From: Epiperipatus broadwayi
Taxonomy: Eukaryota; Onychophora; Udeonychophora; Euonychophora; Peripatidae
DNA length: 64,000 nt
Direction of reading: 5' to 3'
NCBI GenBank assembly: GCA_028023455.1
Contig: JAQFVV010012512.1
Span: 3,385,935 to 3,449,934 of the forward strand
The notes under the pieces were generated by a model that worked only from the letters and a program-made list of their open reading frames with translations, was not told the origin of the DNA and ran no database searches. This document shows, piece after piece, positions 39,552 to 51,919 of the stretch (position 1 is the stretch's first letter; each line of letters opens with the position of its first letter). Made by a program: the position numbers and the translations under genes.

Positions 39552-42500
39552 TCTTTGTCACGCTGAAACATCTATCTTAAATCCATATGACTTAAAAGTG
39601 ATTGTACTGTCTCAAACAAATATCACAATTAAAGATGTCAATCTACTAAACAGACATTGTCCTCATCAATTATTTTCTCAATTCTCAAGGGCTTAATCTT
39701 AAAAAAAAAAAAAAGGACTGGGTGGGGGTTCATAAATGCTGTACATATAATGTAATAAAAGAATGGCAATATAAAAACATACAAATCCATTGTAACATTT
39801 AGTGTAGATAAAAATTGATGGCACAAAAGTTCAAGACATATGCCTATATTAATTTTAAAAATCTTAAGGAAAAGAGAGAGATTAGACTATTTGCATCAAA
39901 AACAATATTATCTTTGGTGAAACAATATCTCATTCTATAAGGTAGTAGGAAGTACTCTTGGTCAGATACTGTCTCTTGATTATTCACAGTTAATTAAAAC
40001 CTCATATCTGAATATCATCTACTATTCACCATCTTTGGAGCCCATCATTAATCTGAGCAAACAGTAATATATACATACATATATAAATAATGTATTCAAA
40101 CAAAATATCTAAATATACATTGTATAAGAAAATGAACTATTATAAAGAAAATAGCTAAAACAGTTGATATTGAAAAATATAAAAAAAACATTTTTAAGTC
40201 TTAACATAATATTCAAATTTCCAATTGAACAGCTCCGCTAACTATGTAGCAATCTATCATTAATAATTATAACTAAACCATATATATATATATACACACC
40301 ATACACTTTAATGTTTACCGCAATGTAAAGATATTTTAAAGTTACAATTACAATGCTATTTAAACAAATAATATAAACTATAGTACCAAATCTGATTGTG
40401 TAAGTAAAAATAATTTTTATTTTCAACTTAAAGAGCCCTCTATAATAAACAAGTATTACTAATACTTATAATATACATATAAATATTATGTAATACATAA
40501 TAATGAAGCACCATTAGTCTTTTAAGTGCTTTAACTGTGCAATCAATAACATTCGCACTGGAAAGAATTCCTTTCAATCATTCGGTAGAACAATTTTTAA
40601 TTAAACAAAGACTGGATGATTTTAATGGTAAGATATTAATTCTAACTAAAGTACATAGATGTCATCAGCATCAGGAAAAAAAAGTTTAAAGTCAATAGTC
40701 GACTGATTTTGCATACAAGGTAAAAATACTTTTTGTAGTTGCATAATATACTTTTATATTATAAAAACAATGCATATTAAGCTAATCTGTTTACTTTAGT
40801 ATTTATTTTTTGTTAGTAAGTTTCATTTGAATATATTAGCTTTTTAGCGGAAACAGTCAAATAAAACTTATTGATATCAAAAAGAAAATGTCTTCTGTCA
40901 ATAACATTGTTATTTTTTAGTAAATAAAAAAAAGTTAAATATTAATTCAAATGTATACTTTAATAAAATATACCTCAAATACATGGACTTTTTTAGAAAA
41001 TATTTTTTTAGCCTGAATGTTGTGAGATGAGTTTTTTTGTTTTGATCATTTATTTCGGTTTATTCACTTTTTTTTTTTATTTGCAAAATTGATATTTTAT
41101 TTTTTAGACTAATTTTATTTTTTGAATTTGTGCTTAAAATGAAATTTGTAAAAAAAATATAAAAATTAAATGCAGTATATAATCAAAAAAAAAAATCTGA
41201 AAAATTGAAGTGTGCTGACCAAAAATCATTTCAAATTTTAAAAAATAGAATCAGTGATGTTTAATGCTGTCAATATCTATTTCTTAAAACTAAAATAAGA
41301 CAATAATGGAAAAGCTTCAGATAGTATTTGAATTTCAAAGTAAACAGTTTACTTCCTACATATCATCTCCTTGTCATTCCAATTCAGTTAAACTATAACT
41401 AAACTTTATATAAATCTACAATTTTTTCATGTCTAATATAGAGTACAGCAGAGCCATGATATCCACTATATTTTGTTCCAAGCCCCCCCCCCCCCACCTG
41501 CTATGTACATTGTATATCTCGTATAATAGTTCACATTTCTGTTGATAAGTTTTGATTACAAAAAAAAAATACGCACTGCTTATTGAGTTGCAAGTGTACA
41601 GAATTTTTCAACTTGCACATAAAACATAAATGCTTTTTTACATGTATAGTATGCATATACAAATTAAAATTATAGTAAACAAATAAAAAATAATAATGTA
41701 AGTTATTAATAATAAATTAAATAAGTACATAGAAATTTACTGTTTTGTATGTTTACTCCTTTACATCGATTCAAAAACAAAAAATAATAAACTTACTATA
41801 CTATGTCATTATTTTTTTGATTAAATATAAATAAATAATGAATTATTAGATTCATTACAATTTAACATATTCTGGATAACTTTTTTCTTCAATAACTTTT
41901 TTCTCTAAGGAAACATTAATAGCAATCACTTAATAGCAGACAGTAGCTTTTCTATTTATTTTAAGGTTCTCAAATCTGCATTAATTTTGGAATCTATGTA
42001 ACAGTCTCTATTTGCCATTAGAATTTTAGACTCTGGATTAAACTTGTTAAACTTTACGCTTTCTAACATGATAGTAACAATGTTTCACAGTCCTTATTTT
42101 AACTATTTTATGGCTTCAGAAAGATATCAAATTTTATTATATTCCATAAAATTTTTAGCTTTATGCTTAGAAAAAATTTTATTACGCGAATACCATACTA
42201 TACCAATGTAATAAATAAAATATTTAATTTGAAAAAAATATTATTAATAAACATGAATGAGTAGGAAACTACAAGTTAGAAAACTGTTTGCTATTTTATC
42301 ATAAAATATTTATTAAATTTATGAATTTTAATTTTTTATTTATATTTTTTTTTGGATATCGAATAACTGAAATAGTATATACTGATACAATGTATGTCAT
42401 GACTTTACTATATATACAAAATATGATGCGATTCAAATCCTATTTAATTAAAATAACAAATATAACACAGAATATCAAAGCCAACTATATAAGAGATTGA

Positions 42501-43450
42501 TAATCAATTCATTTTAATTATATTTCATTTAAAAAGAAATTATGTAAATTTTTTTAAAAAAGGGGAGGGGATAATTTACTTAATTATTCTAATTATAATG
42601 AATTTCAAAAAATAGTTTCAGAGAAAGCCAAAATGATTGCCTAGCTCATAAAAAGTCAATTCTCAACAAAGAAAAAAAAAAAGAATATTGGAATTGTAAA
42701 AAGATTAATCATGAGCTCGGAAAACCCTCACCAGAAAAAGCTGATTATGAACAAAACAGGCTAATTATCTAATAACTATACTGCATTAATTTAATAAGAA
42801 CCATGGGTTATATTATCACTTCCCTTGTTATTAGAAGGATATTAAAAAAAGACTAAAGCAAGACTAAATACTATAAAAAGAGATGAACATGAGCACAAAA
42901 ACTTTAAAGATTAATCTAAACTTTAGAAGAAAAAATAAAGATGCAATAATTACCCATGGTTATGTTTATGTCTTAAATGTTTCATTAGATATATCAATCT
43001 TAAACAGAGCTGACAAATTCATATTAGCAGAGAAACTACTCTGTACATTAATCAATCAACGTTAGCGGAAAAACCAATTCATACATTAATACTATTGAAT
43101 CTACAGTGAGTATTCAGAACACTATCAAACATGTGGACTTAGTATTTATCTAAAACTCAAGTAATAAAAATAAAAATGGCCAAAGCATTTTTAAAGATGG
43201 TTCAATAGTTGTTAAACAATTGATTCACACATCCCTCCCCACTAGTAATGAAAGTGTATCACATTACACTTAGTTGTTTTTACAATCAGTATATCAATAC
43301 TCATCTGTACATGACATTTAGTCTAGTTACAAATGGAGCATAACAGAGGAATGCTTCAATCCCTAAACTACAAGTCGTATCAAATATTTTGATGACTTTT
43401 CTCTTGACCTAAATCAGCTAACATTTAAATGATATAGGCAGCTTCTCTAC

Positions 43451-43699
43451 AAACATTAAGTAAACAAAGCAAAACTCTCCATACAGTATTGCCACCCTGT
43501 GCCAACCAGAGTAATCAATGAATGCCAGAAGGCTTTTGCATAAAATCTTTATCTAATGTCTACTCATCCAATATCCCCAGACTCTGGTTGGCACAGGGTG
43601 GCAATACTGTATGGAGAGTTTTGCTTTGTTTATAAACAATTATGTGCTAGTATAAGATAGTGATCATGTGATGCTTAATGGTTTAAACATTAAGTAAAC
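43451..43699. mobile_element. Hairpin-bearing mini-element with 15-bp target duplications
   Basis: A 219-bp insertion (43466-43684) lies between identical 15-bp direct repeats AAACATTAAGTAAAC (43451-43465 and 43685-43699). It contains a perfect inverted repeat of 52 bp (43461-43512 against 43581-43632) around a 68-bp loop, followed by a tail. On the minus strand it begins AAACCATTAAGCATCACATG, beside one duplication, and ends TACTGTATGGAGAGTTTTGC just before the other. The same start and end occur in the 57-bp insertion at 20566-20622. No coding capacity. The long duplication is unlike most MITEs and closer to retroposons, but there is no A-tail. Confidence 0.72.
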
Positions 43700-44359
43700 T
43701 TATCGTTTAGAAATATGATGTCTTGTGTTTGTAACTTTTGTTTTCAAGTTTACTTCTGATACTTTTTTAAAACACATATTGGAGTATAACTGATTTTCAT
43801 ACATTTTCTGCAAATAAATTTTTGAGTAAAATGAACAAGTCTTTGATTTATCTCTCGATATCTTTCCTCATCAATTTTCCAAAAAGCAATTTTTTAAGGA
43901 AGGCCCTATCATTCTTTCTTTGGACATATTCCAATTATCTTAGATTTTTACTGTCCAAAAGATGGGTTCACAACATATTGCAGTACCAATGGCATATTTT
44001 ATTCTATCATTTAATATTCATAATGTTTAAAAACAGTGAAAGTAGAATCTATTAACAATTCTTTTCTTCCCTTAAATATATTATTCAACATTTTGGTAAT
44101 TACTTAAACCTCAATAATTCATAATTATATCAATTTTTAATTATTCATTAGTCTTTTTAATAAGTCACCAAAATAGTATTGTTTTTCACAAAGCATATAT
44201 TTCTACAAGAACTTTTGTGAAAATTACTTCATAGAATGATAAAGAGCATGTCCAATAAAAATGCTGCTGCAATACCTTATTGAATTATTACAACAATTCT
44301 GACATTTCCAGTTAGAAAAGGTATGTACACTAGGCATGTGACAGAATAGTAAACACAGG

Positions 44360-46934
44360 CAGGGCTGGATTCAGTTAACGTGAGACCCGATTAGGTATTT
44401 CTTGCAGGAACCTTCAAAAATATGGCTTTAGCTTTTATAAATAAATATGCATTTTTTTTATTTTAAAAAATTAGTAATTGAATAGTATAATTTAACCAAA
44501 ATATATATCATGCACAATGAAGCAAAATAAAACAATGTTTATAACATTTTCTAGCTTTTTTGCTTGGAGAAGTATTCTAAAATTGAATCGAAATCTAGCT
44601 TCCATGCTTCTTGATTTTCAATGAATAGAATCAATAAATTGTTTAGCCTAAGTTAAATATATGCAAAGATCAATGAAGAGATTAGGGTAAAACTAGAATT
44701 TTATCATTTTCTGCTAGAAATTGAAACATTTTAGAAAGCTTATATTCTTTATAATGAAAGATTAATTTTTAGAATTTCCATATCACTGATCAAAATAGCC
44801 ATCTAAATCCAAAAATTAATAGATGAATCTGTTTTTGTAATTGTGGTCAGAGCAATTTCTGTGTTACAAGTCTTTTTCCAGTTTTTGAAAATTTCTCCAA
44901 AATTCAAATAAATTTGCAAGATTTTTCAATTGTTCAAATCGAGTTTGAAATGAGTGTTTTATTACATTAAAAAAATTTACTTTGAACAGTTCTGTATGAT
45001 TGGCTCATCTTCAACTTCATAACTAAAATTCTTCTTTTTCCCAATCTTTTATTTTGAAATTCTGCAATTATCTCCAAATCTGCCAATGTTTCTGTCTTTT
45101 TCAAATGAAGAAAATATTACAAAAATATCCAAAGAATGACTTTAAAGTTTCTTGCTAATAAAATATATCTGGAAAAGTAAATTATAAAAAAAAAGAAGAA
45201 ATATAACTTTATAATCTTTAATTGAGTATATAAGAGGTTCTGCATTACCATTGATTTCAGAACTTCTGATGTTTATATTTTACGTTATCGATTTCATCTA
45301 CAAGACCTTACTGCCATAGCATTTTTAATCTGATATTCCCATCTTATATCGCAAAGAGACTTCACAATAAGACATTTAACATATTTACAGAGAATTAAAC
45401 ATCATGATAACAAAACATAAAGATGTTGAAGTACACCAAAAAAAATAATGCATCAGGGCAAGCTTTAACCATATCTGCCAAAACAAGATAATTATGACAA
45501 GCACAGGTTGAAAAAATACTCTTGAATTTTCCTTTAAGGGTCTATCCTGAATGCCTGAAACTTTTCCCTTCATACAAAAATCATTATTATATCCCCTCCC
45601 TGATTTTATTAATATTTAATCCTAGACAATTAATTTCTCACTTCAGCACAACATATAAACTTTCTCCTGCACTGCTTTCTACATTACATTTATTAATTTA
45701 ATAAACTGTTCATAAAAACCAATAACTGAACAATGTGATATATCACAAAGACATATCTGAATATAAAGGACATTTGTTCTTGGTGACTGATATCTGGAAT
45801 ATAGTCAAGAATTACAGCAAAATATTTTCCTGATTTTATTTGATTTATGATCTCGTTTTGGATTTTACTTTCCATTAAATTTGCTAATTCATTTTGAATT
45901 GTTTTGCTTAGATAATGTTCTCGATTATGTTTACTGACAATTCATTGAAAATGGTCTTGAATTATTGGTTCAAATTTCCCAAGCAGTTCAATAATTCCTA
46001 GAAAATTTTCATCATGAATCACCCATGTTTTTAACAGATCCCCAAAATGCCAAATTATGCTCTGCTAGAAATTCAAGATGTAATCATAATTTTTATTGAT
46101 TCAGTAATTTCTGATGACTTTATCTATGCTTGTCAATCCCTTTTGAAGTTGTTTACATTTTAACATTGTAACCAAATGATGCTTTGATTTCTCATGTTCT
46201 GCCAGTAAGGCATGGGTATTTGGCCAATTATTCAATCCTGATATGATAAAGCAATTGTCGTATCTTCATGGAAACGAAGATAATAAAAGCAAAATATTTT
46301 ATCCTTTTTATAAGAATATATTATCCTGGGATGATATATGAGTTCATCATTTGGATCTTTTCTTTTGAGATGAACTTTTGAAAAATATGTTCCATTATTT
46401 TGCAGAAAAAATTCAACGCCAAAAATTTTGAGACCTTTTTTCACTGAATAATTTATTGTTTATTGATTCATTCTTTCTGGCCATTTAGCATTGAAAAATA
46501 TGTTCCATTATTTTGCAGGAAAAATTCAATGCTAAAAATTTTGGTAGTCCTTTTTTCACTGAATAATTTATTGTTTATTGATTCATTCTTTCTGGCCAAT
46601 TAGCAGGATGATTTCTAATATTTAGTAGTTCATTATTCTCAGGTACACCATACTCAATTATTTTCTTGATATTATTTCCTTGTTGTAAATGTTTCTTTGG
46701 GATTATTATTTATATCCATATTAATATCCTGAACATCTTTTTTGGAGTTATTTTCATTTATATGAATATTTTCATCTTTTCTAATTTTGTGTCTTCATTG
46801 TAAATTCTTAAATATTTGTGCAAAGAGCCTTTTTATTTTTCAGCTGTAATTTTTTTTATTTCACTTAATTTTCTTTTGGTACTATCACTTTGGTAGTTTC
46901 TGCCCACATCACTTTCTCGTTCTGAATTGGACAT
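44360..46934 (-). pseudogene. hAT transposase pseudogene, DUF4371/ZMYM1-like
   Basis: Minus-strand reading starts at an ATG at 46934 (SERESDVGRNYQSDSTKRK, then KGSLHKYL). It continues with NHPANWPERM near 46600, a TTF-type zinc-finger block (NNGTYFSKVHLKRKDPNDEL, residues FCF further on) at 46444-46232, and the DUF4371 block KSGKYFAVILDYIPDISHQE at 45875-45693. It ends with a hATC-like C-terminus (LDFDSILEYFSKQKS) near 44560. A hAT-like terminal sequence CAGGGCTGGATTCAG starts at 44360; the opposite end was not found. Stops, frame shifts and a 113-bp tandem duplication show it is dead. Confidence 0.75.
46378..46605. repeat. 113-bp tandem duplication inside the hAT pseudogene
   Basis: Two adjacent copies, 46378-46490 and 46491-46605, both starting TTGAAAAATATGTTCC and ending with a TTAGCA-like end. 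They differ by a few substitutions and a 2-base gain. The duplicated segment covers the boundary between the WPERM block and the TTF zinc-finger block of the transposase, so it arose after the gene lost function or destroyed it. Confidence 0.85.
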
Positions 46935-48437
46935 CCTATGAAAAAATAGTTAGAATGTTAAGATTTCTTTGCAAAGGCAGATAATAATTTAAAATAAATA
47001 TGTTATACTGGTTTAAACTTTTCAAATTTGCATTAAAATAATCAAAAATATTCTCATAATTTCTATTAATTAAAAAATATTGAAAAATTGCCATGATCAA
47101 GATAAATTAGCAGCTTAGTTTTATATCTTTAGAATAATATTTAAGATTTTAAAGCAATTAATTGAACAACTAAGATTTTTTTTTTTTCATTATTTTATGT
47201 AAAAATAATAATAATGTTTAATATAGATAAGTTTATTGAATTATTCATAAAGTTGCAAGAATAAAATTAGCTATTCCATCAATAAATAAAAAGTACATAG
47301 AGCCAATACTATTTCATTCTCTAAATGTTTCAACAAAGATGTCATTTTCACCTAGAGCTTAATCTATGGAAGCTGATCAAAAGTACCAGGAAGTTTGTTC
47401 CTACATCTAAGTCAATTATTTCAAGAAGATTGAGTATGAAGTAATCTAGATTCACAAATACAGTTTAGAATATGAATAATCTTCTGTCAAGCTGATTATC
47501 AATAGGTTTTTATGGAAGCTCTCTTACTGGTAAAGACACAAGTATTCTTCTATTTTCATATATTCATTTAGCATTTGTCCAAATCACAAAACGCAAACAT
47601 ATCTCAAAATCACATGTGCATTTTGCAGACTTCCATGGCAGTTACTAATTTTCCTTACAAAATATGATTATTATAATTTTGTAAAAGACTTATTCTCTGA
47701 TGCATTTTTCTTCATTTCATTCAATAACTGGATTGCGCATTATATTTTCTTCAGGAAAGCTCTTATATGAAAATTTCTTTGGCCAAATGAAGGGATTGCA
47801 CACTCAGATAATGAATTACAAACTATTACAAGTTTCAATTGTAGTTTTTTCTTTTTCTTTTTCCATATAGATTATAATTTTATTTTTTGAAAAAAATATT
47901 TATTTTTTAAATGCTTTGAGGCCTTGGCATTCACTTTAGAATTTGATTTTTTCTTTTTAGTAGTTACACAAACATTTATAATATGTTTACTTTTAATGGT
48001 TAAAATCAAAGTGCAATTTAAATCACAGCTACACTATAGTTAATTCATATGATTTTGACCGTGTTTAAAACAATTTGAAGGGACGAATAAAATCCAAATG
48101 TTATTGATCACACAAACATTGTTTTGGATCAGAATTTAAAATATCAAAACTAGACATATAAAGCTAGAGGGGTGGCCAGATTTTAATGTATTAAAGTCTC
48201 GTGAAACAAATATCCATCCTTCCCTTTGCCATTCATATAAATAATTTAATCTAGATAATATTATAGATAGTTATGTTCCTACTACATCAATAAATGCTAG
48301 AATTATGTAAACTACATTAACTTTTATTAATGAAGTGAAATGAATGTGATATTCATTAATACGTTATATATATAATATTCATTAATACAATGTTGTAATA
48401 TTAAATTTTATGAAAGAACAAACAATATATATATAAC

Positions 48438-48529
48438 ATTAAAACCAGTCAACACTTACAACTTACAAACCCAATATCAATAACAATCAACAATCTCAAA
48501 CTGTTGTCAAGGCAACCACCTTTTAACAA
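48438..48529. repeat. Half copy of the MITE at 48760
   Basis: Starts ATTAAAACCAGTCAACACTT and runs through CAATATCAATAACAATCAAC, CTCAAACTGTTGTCAAGG and CTTTTAACAA. This is the complement of the right half of the element at 48760-48955, 250 bp away. It is truncated at the point of symmetry. Confidence 0.65.
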
Positions 48530-48759
48530 TAAAGGTGGAATCTCACTTTTATTTATGGTCCAATATACTTATATAGATACATACTAAAAATTACAATTTG
48601 ACCACAGAGATTGAAATTATTGATGCAAAAAAGTTTAAATAAACCTCCTTAAATAGATAAATATAACCTGTTCTGAATGCAGACTAATAAATAGTCAAAT
48701 ATAATATTACAAACTGCAATTATAATTTTCAAATTGCACCCAAAGTATTACTTAAATAA

Positions 48760-48955
48760 TAAGTGTAACAATACTCAAGGCTAATTATTAAAACCAGTCA
48801 ATACTTAGACAATCCCAATCTCAAACTGTTGTTAAAAGGTTCCCTTGACAATAGTTTGAGTTTGTTGCTTGTTATTGATATTGGGATTGACTAAGTGTTG
48901 ACTGGTTTTAATGATTATTTATAAACTCATTTAGCCTTGAGCATTATTACCCTTA
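48760..48955. mobile_element. Small MITE with inverted ends
   Basis: Inverted arms share ACTCAAGGCTAA-like outer bases and inner ATTAAAACCAGTCAATACTT against its complement near 48912. The centre carries a second inverted pair, CTCAAACTGTTG and CAATAGTTTGAG. Total about 196 bp. Target duplications are not clear because flanks are AT repeats. Confidence 0.65.
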
Positions 48956-51084
48956 ATATATATATATATATCATGCTGATTGATGAAGTAAGTTTTTTTA
49001 CATGCAACTAATGGAAGCAATTTTGTTTAGAATCACTTAGAGATGGTGGACGCATAGAAGTAAAATGGCAGCCAAATATCTCATAAAGCAAAAATATTAA
49101 CTTTAATCAATCATTTTAAGAAAAAGTACTGAGAAGTAAAGCAATTTGTATCTATTAAGAAATTATAAACTCATATAAGCACAATTAGTTCAATCCATTA
49201 TTAGTCTCACAACTGAATAAAGTTTGATATCAAAAAACAAAAGTGTAATGAACTTTTGGAAAAATATACTATAAAAGAAAAATAAAGGAAGTCCTGAAGA
49301 AGATTGTTGGCCATTCAAAAAAAAAAAAAAAAATGTGATTAAATAAAAACAAAAACTGTGTTTTTAAAAGGGAATGAGAGATAGGATTATATGTGATATT
49401 CTTCTTAATGCATTTGTACTTGAAAAAGATATTTAAATATTTGTTGTCTAGAAAAAGATAGGAATAGTATTAAGATCAAAAATTTCAACATGTAAAAAAA
49501 AAAAAGTTAAACTAAATTTATAAAAAAAAATTTGAAAAATAAAATTTTTTACTATTGAAATAAATTGGTTAAATGATAACAATGAAATTAGAAAAAAAAT
49601 ATTTCTTTCTTTCATTATCAACATATAAAAAAATATCTCCACCATACCAGTTCTACACTTCAATTATGTTAATCTACCAACTTTTCTACATTTTTTGTTG
49701 ATCTTGTTCAGGTTCTATCCATATATACTTCAAATATTAAGAACTTTCAAAAACGTGCAATGCATCATTTTTCTTCATTTTCTTCTATTAAGACAAGGTA
49801 TCACACAATTTCTCCAATTTACATTCAATCTGCATTTTACAAATCATTTCTAAAAGCAGGCTGTCAGATGGGAACAATAAGAAAACAATGTTTTCCAATG
49901 AAAGTAATCAAATGGTTTGTTACTCAGAAAGCCATAAGATGTATGAGCATCAAATGTGAGAAATAAAGTTTGATTCATTGCCCTTTAAATCTTGAATCTG
50001 CTAATCCATGCACATCAATTAACCAAAAATTATTCTGTACTCCTATTTGGTATCTACTGATTACTCATACATACAAAAAAATGTTTGAATAAAGAGGGAA
50101 AAAACAACTGCAACACCTTTGTATAAGTCATTCTTCTAAATACCTTTTTTTCTAAATTTCAAAGCCAATCAATTCATCTTTTTTTGTTCCAAGCCTTTTT
50201 TCTCTTTCAAATTATTCAAGATTTTGAACAATATAAAACTATACTCTAACAAATCCAAGTAATGAAATTATTTCTTAATTCCAATTTGAACTATTCTTGG
50301 TTCCAAAACAAAATTTAACAGAATACATTTGCAATTCTGAGAATTAGAATTGAATATGTTATATAAATTTGAAGAGAATGTAGAATATAAAATGAGCAGA
50401 CAGAATTAAAATTTATGAGGTCAATAAATATATGGGTGAGAAGTTATGGAAGAAATATAGTAATTTAATAGCTCAAAACATAAAGCAATTATAATTGATG
50501 TGCTAACGGGTACTGTAAAAAAAGGTAGAAGTAAAAAGTATAAATTTAAGGAGATTGTATTTGGACTAACTTAAAATGTATAGAGAAGAATTTTAGGCTG
50601 TTACAGAAAGCCATTTATAACTGCCAATAATTATTCTGTTCAGGCTTGTTAAGAAGCAATAATCATACCACGCCTCGATTATTTTAAAACCTGTAAAAAA
50701 AAATAAACACATACACATCTGTATACATTTTGAAAAGAGTTTGTTTGATGGAAGATTTTCGAAATTCTTAGAATTCAATGTTTTTGTATACTTAAATCAT
50801 TCCAAATAAAAGTGATGACATTGGTTTAAGCAAGTATTATCTTAATATTGTGATATTACTTTGCAATATATAAGTATTTCACATATCCATACTGCGGATT
50901 AAGTAAAGCAAAGGTAGCTGCTTCTTTTTTTTTAAGAAAGTTTACTATATGTAACGTTATTCGATTCTTTCATTACAAAAATACAAATCAATATAATTTC
51001 TTAACAGAATAGCATCAACTAATAAATAAATACAATAAAATACCATACAGATACGTATTTAGTATAGGTGGTAAAATAATATAC

Positions 51085-51203
51085 CTTTCTGCAATAAATA
51101 ATGTTCCTTTGCCGTAATTTTTCGATTGAACATGAGCTTCTGTATTACTTTCTTGGTAACGAATACCTTCAGTCGGAGGAGGAAAATTTGATAAAACAAC
51201 CAT
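51085..51203 (-). CDS. CLNS1A: pICln (CLNS1A orthologue), coding exon 1
   Basis: pICln is a cytosolic assembly chaperone. It binds Sm proteins, holds them in the 6S ring intermediate and presents them to the PRMT5-WDR77 methylosome for snRNP assembly. This exon encodes residues 1-39 plus two bases of codon 40. The short motif SNFPPPTEG near the start and GTLFIAE at the end match the N-terminal PH-like domain of animal pICln (human SFPPPGPAEG and GTLYIAE). The ATG at 51203-51201 has A at -3 and G at +4, and an in-frame TGA lies 33 bases upstream. The exon ends GAA-AG followed by a GTATAT donor, leaving phase 2, which joins exactly to the exon at 35416. Divergent TMEM164 starts 716 bp away. Identification is firm because five exons in the right order and phase all match the family. 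Confidence 0.93.
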
Positions 51204-51919
51204 TTCAGCTTTTAATGAAGGAAATACAGATCAACGTAATATTAAACTGTGGTGTAATTGCAAAATACCAAAAATTATTTGCTACTATTGAGCAATAAAT
51301 TCAAAAATGGCAGAATATGGTTTAGTGCGCATTCTCAAATGAAAAATAACAATGTCTAATTTAGCGACATCTTCACACTAATGCAGAAACTATTTTTATA
51401 AACCAAACGTAAGTTTTCCAATATGTCACGACATTTATAAAATATAAAACAATTTATATTCTCTTAAATTGTAATACGCATGCGTTTTAAATAAAAGTTA
51501 GATTCTTGTTTTATAAATTAATTAATTTTAAAAGTGATTACAGTATTATATATCTGATCGTAGCGCCTGTAGTGCCTTCTGTATTTACAGAAAAAAATTT
51601 TGATTGAAATTAAAGTTGCAGATGAGGATGATTACGTTAAAGTGCACGTCAGGTGTTCTCCTGATTGGGAAATTTTTTTTGCAGTTATTTCCAATTTAAA
51701 AACGAAAATGCTGTAAAATCAAATAAGTATATTTTCTTTCTATTGTGCAATATTTACTTTTTTAATTAGCATCCAACGCTAGCTGCGTTGTAGATTTGCT
51801 GGATTGGGCTTTGAACCTCTAACGCAAGCGGCCTTAATTGTAACATATATTTTGTCCGATCATAAGACCAACTCATGTATATTTCATAGGCTATGTATGA
51901 ATCGTTTCTCTGAGGGAAA
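51204..51919. promoter_or_regulatory. Divergent pICln/TMEM164 intergenic promoter region
   Basis: The start codons of the two genes point away from each other across 716 bp, so both 5' UTRs and promoters must lie here unless there are unseen upstream non-coding exons. The interval has more CpG than its surroundings (for example near 51470-51485, 51556-51575 and 51770-51830) and no evident transposon. The NRF1-like palindrome at 51476-51485 is roughly in the middle. No convincing TATA box can be separated from the AT-rich background. Shared promoter function is inferred from layout only. Confidence 0.6.
51476..51485. promoter_or_regulatory. NRF1-like palindrome ACGCATGCGT
   Basis: A perfect 10-bp palindrome containing the GCATGCG core recognised by NRF1 in animals (consensus YGCGCATGCGC; the insect orthologue is Ewg). 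It stands out as a CpG-containing palindrome in AT-rich sequence and sits 273 bp upstream of the pICln start and 435 bp upstream of the TMEM164 start. NRF1 sites are common in bidirectional housekeeping promoters. Binding is inferred. Confidence 0.4.

Larger units (their letters stand above)
35417..51084 (-). other. pICln intron 1
   Basis: A 15.7-kb intron. It contains an RTE-type LINE relic (37150-39551), a hairpin element with target duplications (43451-43699), a hAT transposase pseudogene (44360-46934) and a small MITE with a partial second copy (48438-48955). About 36060-36245 there is a weak inverted repeat. I see nothing distinct in 39600-43400 or 49000-51000 apart from a poly-C run near 41486. 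Confidence 0.85.

Noticed and set aside
41448-41530. ACAGCAGAGCCATGATATCC, reminiscent of pogo/Tigger ends, near a poly-C run
   Set aside because: No partner end and no transposase; the match is short and imperfect.
51101-51298. Plus-strand 65-codon frame
   Set aside because: It is the antisense shadow of pICln exon 1.
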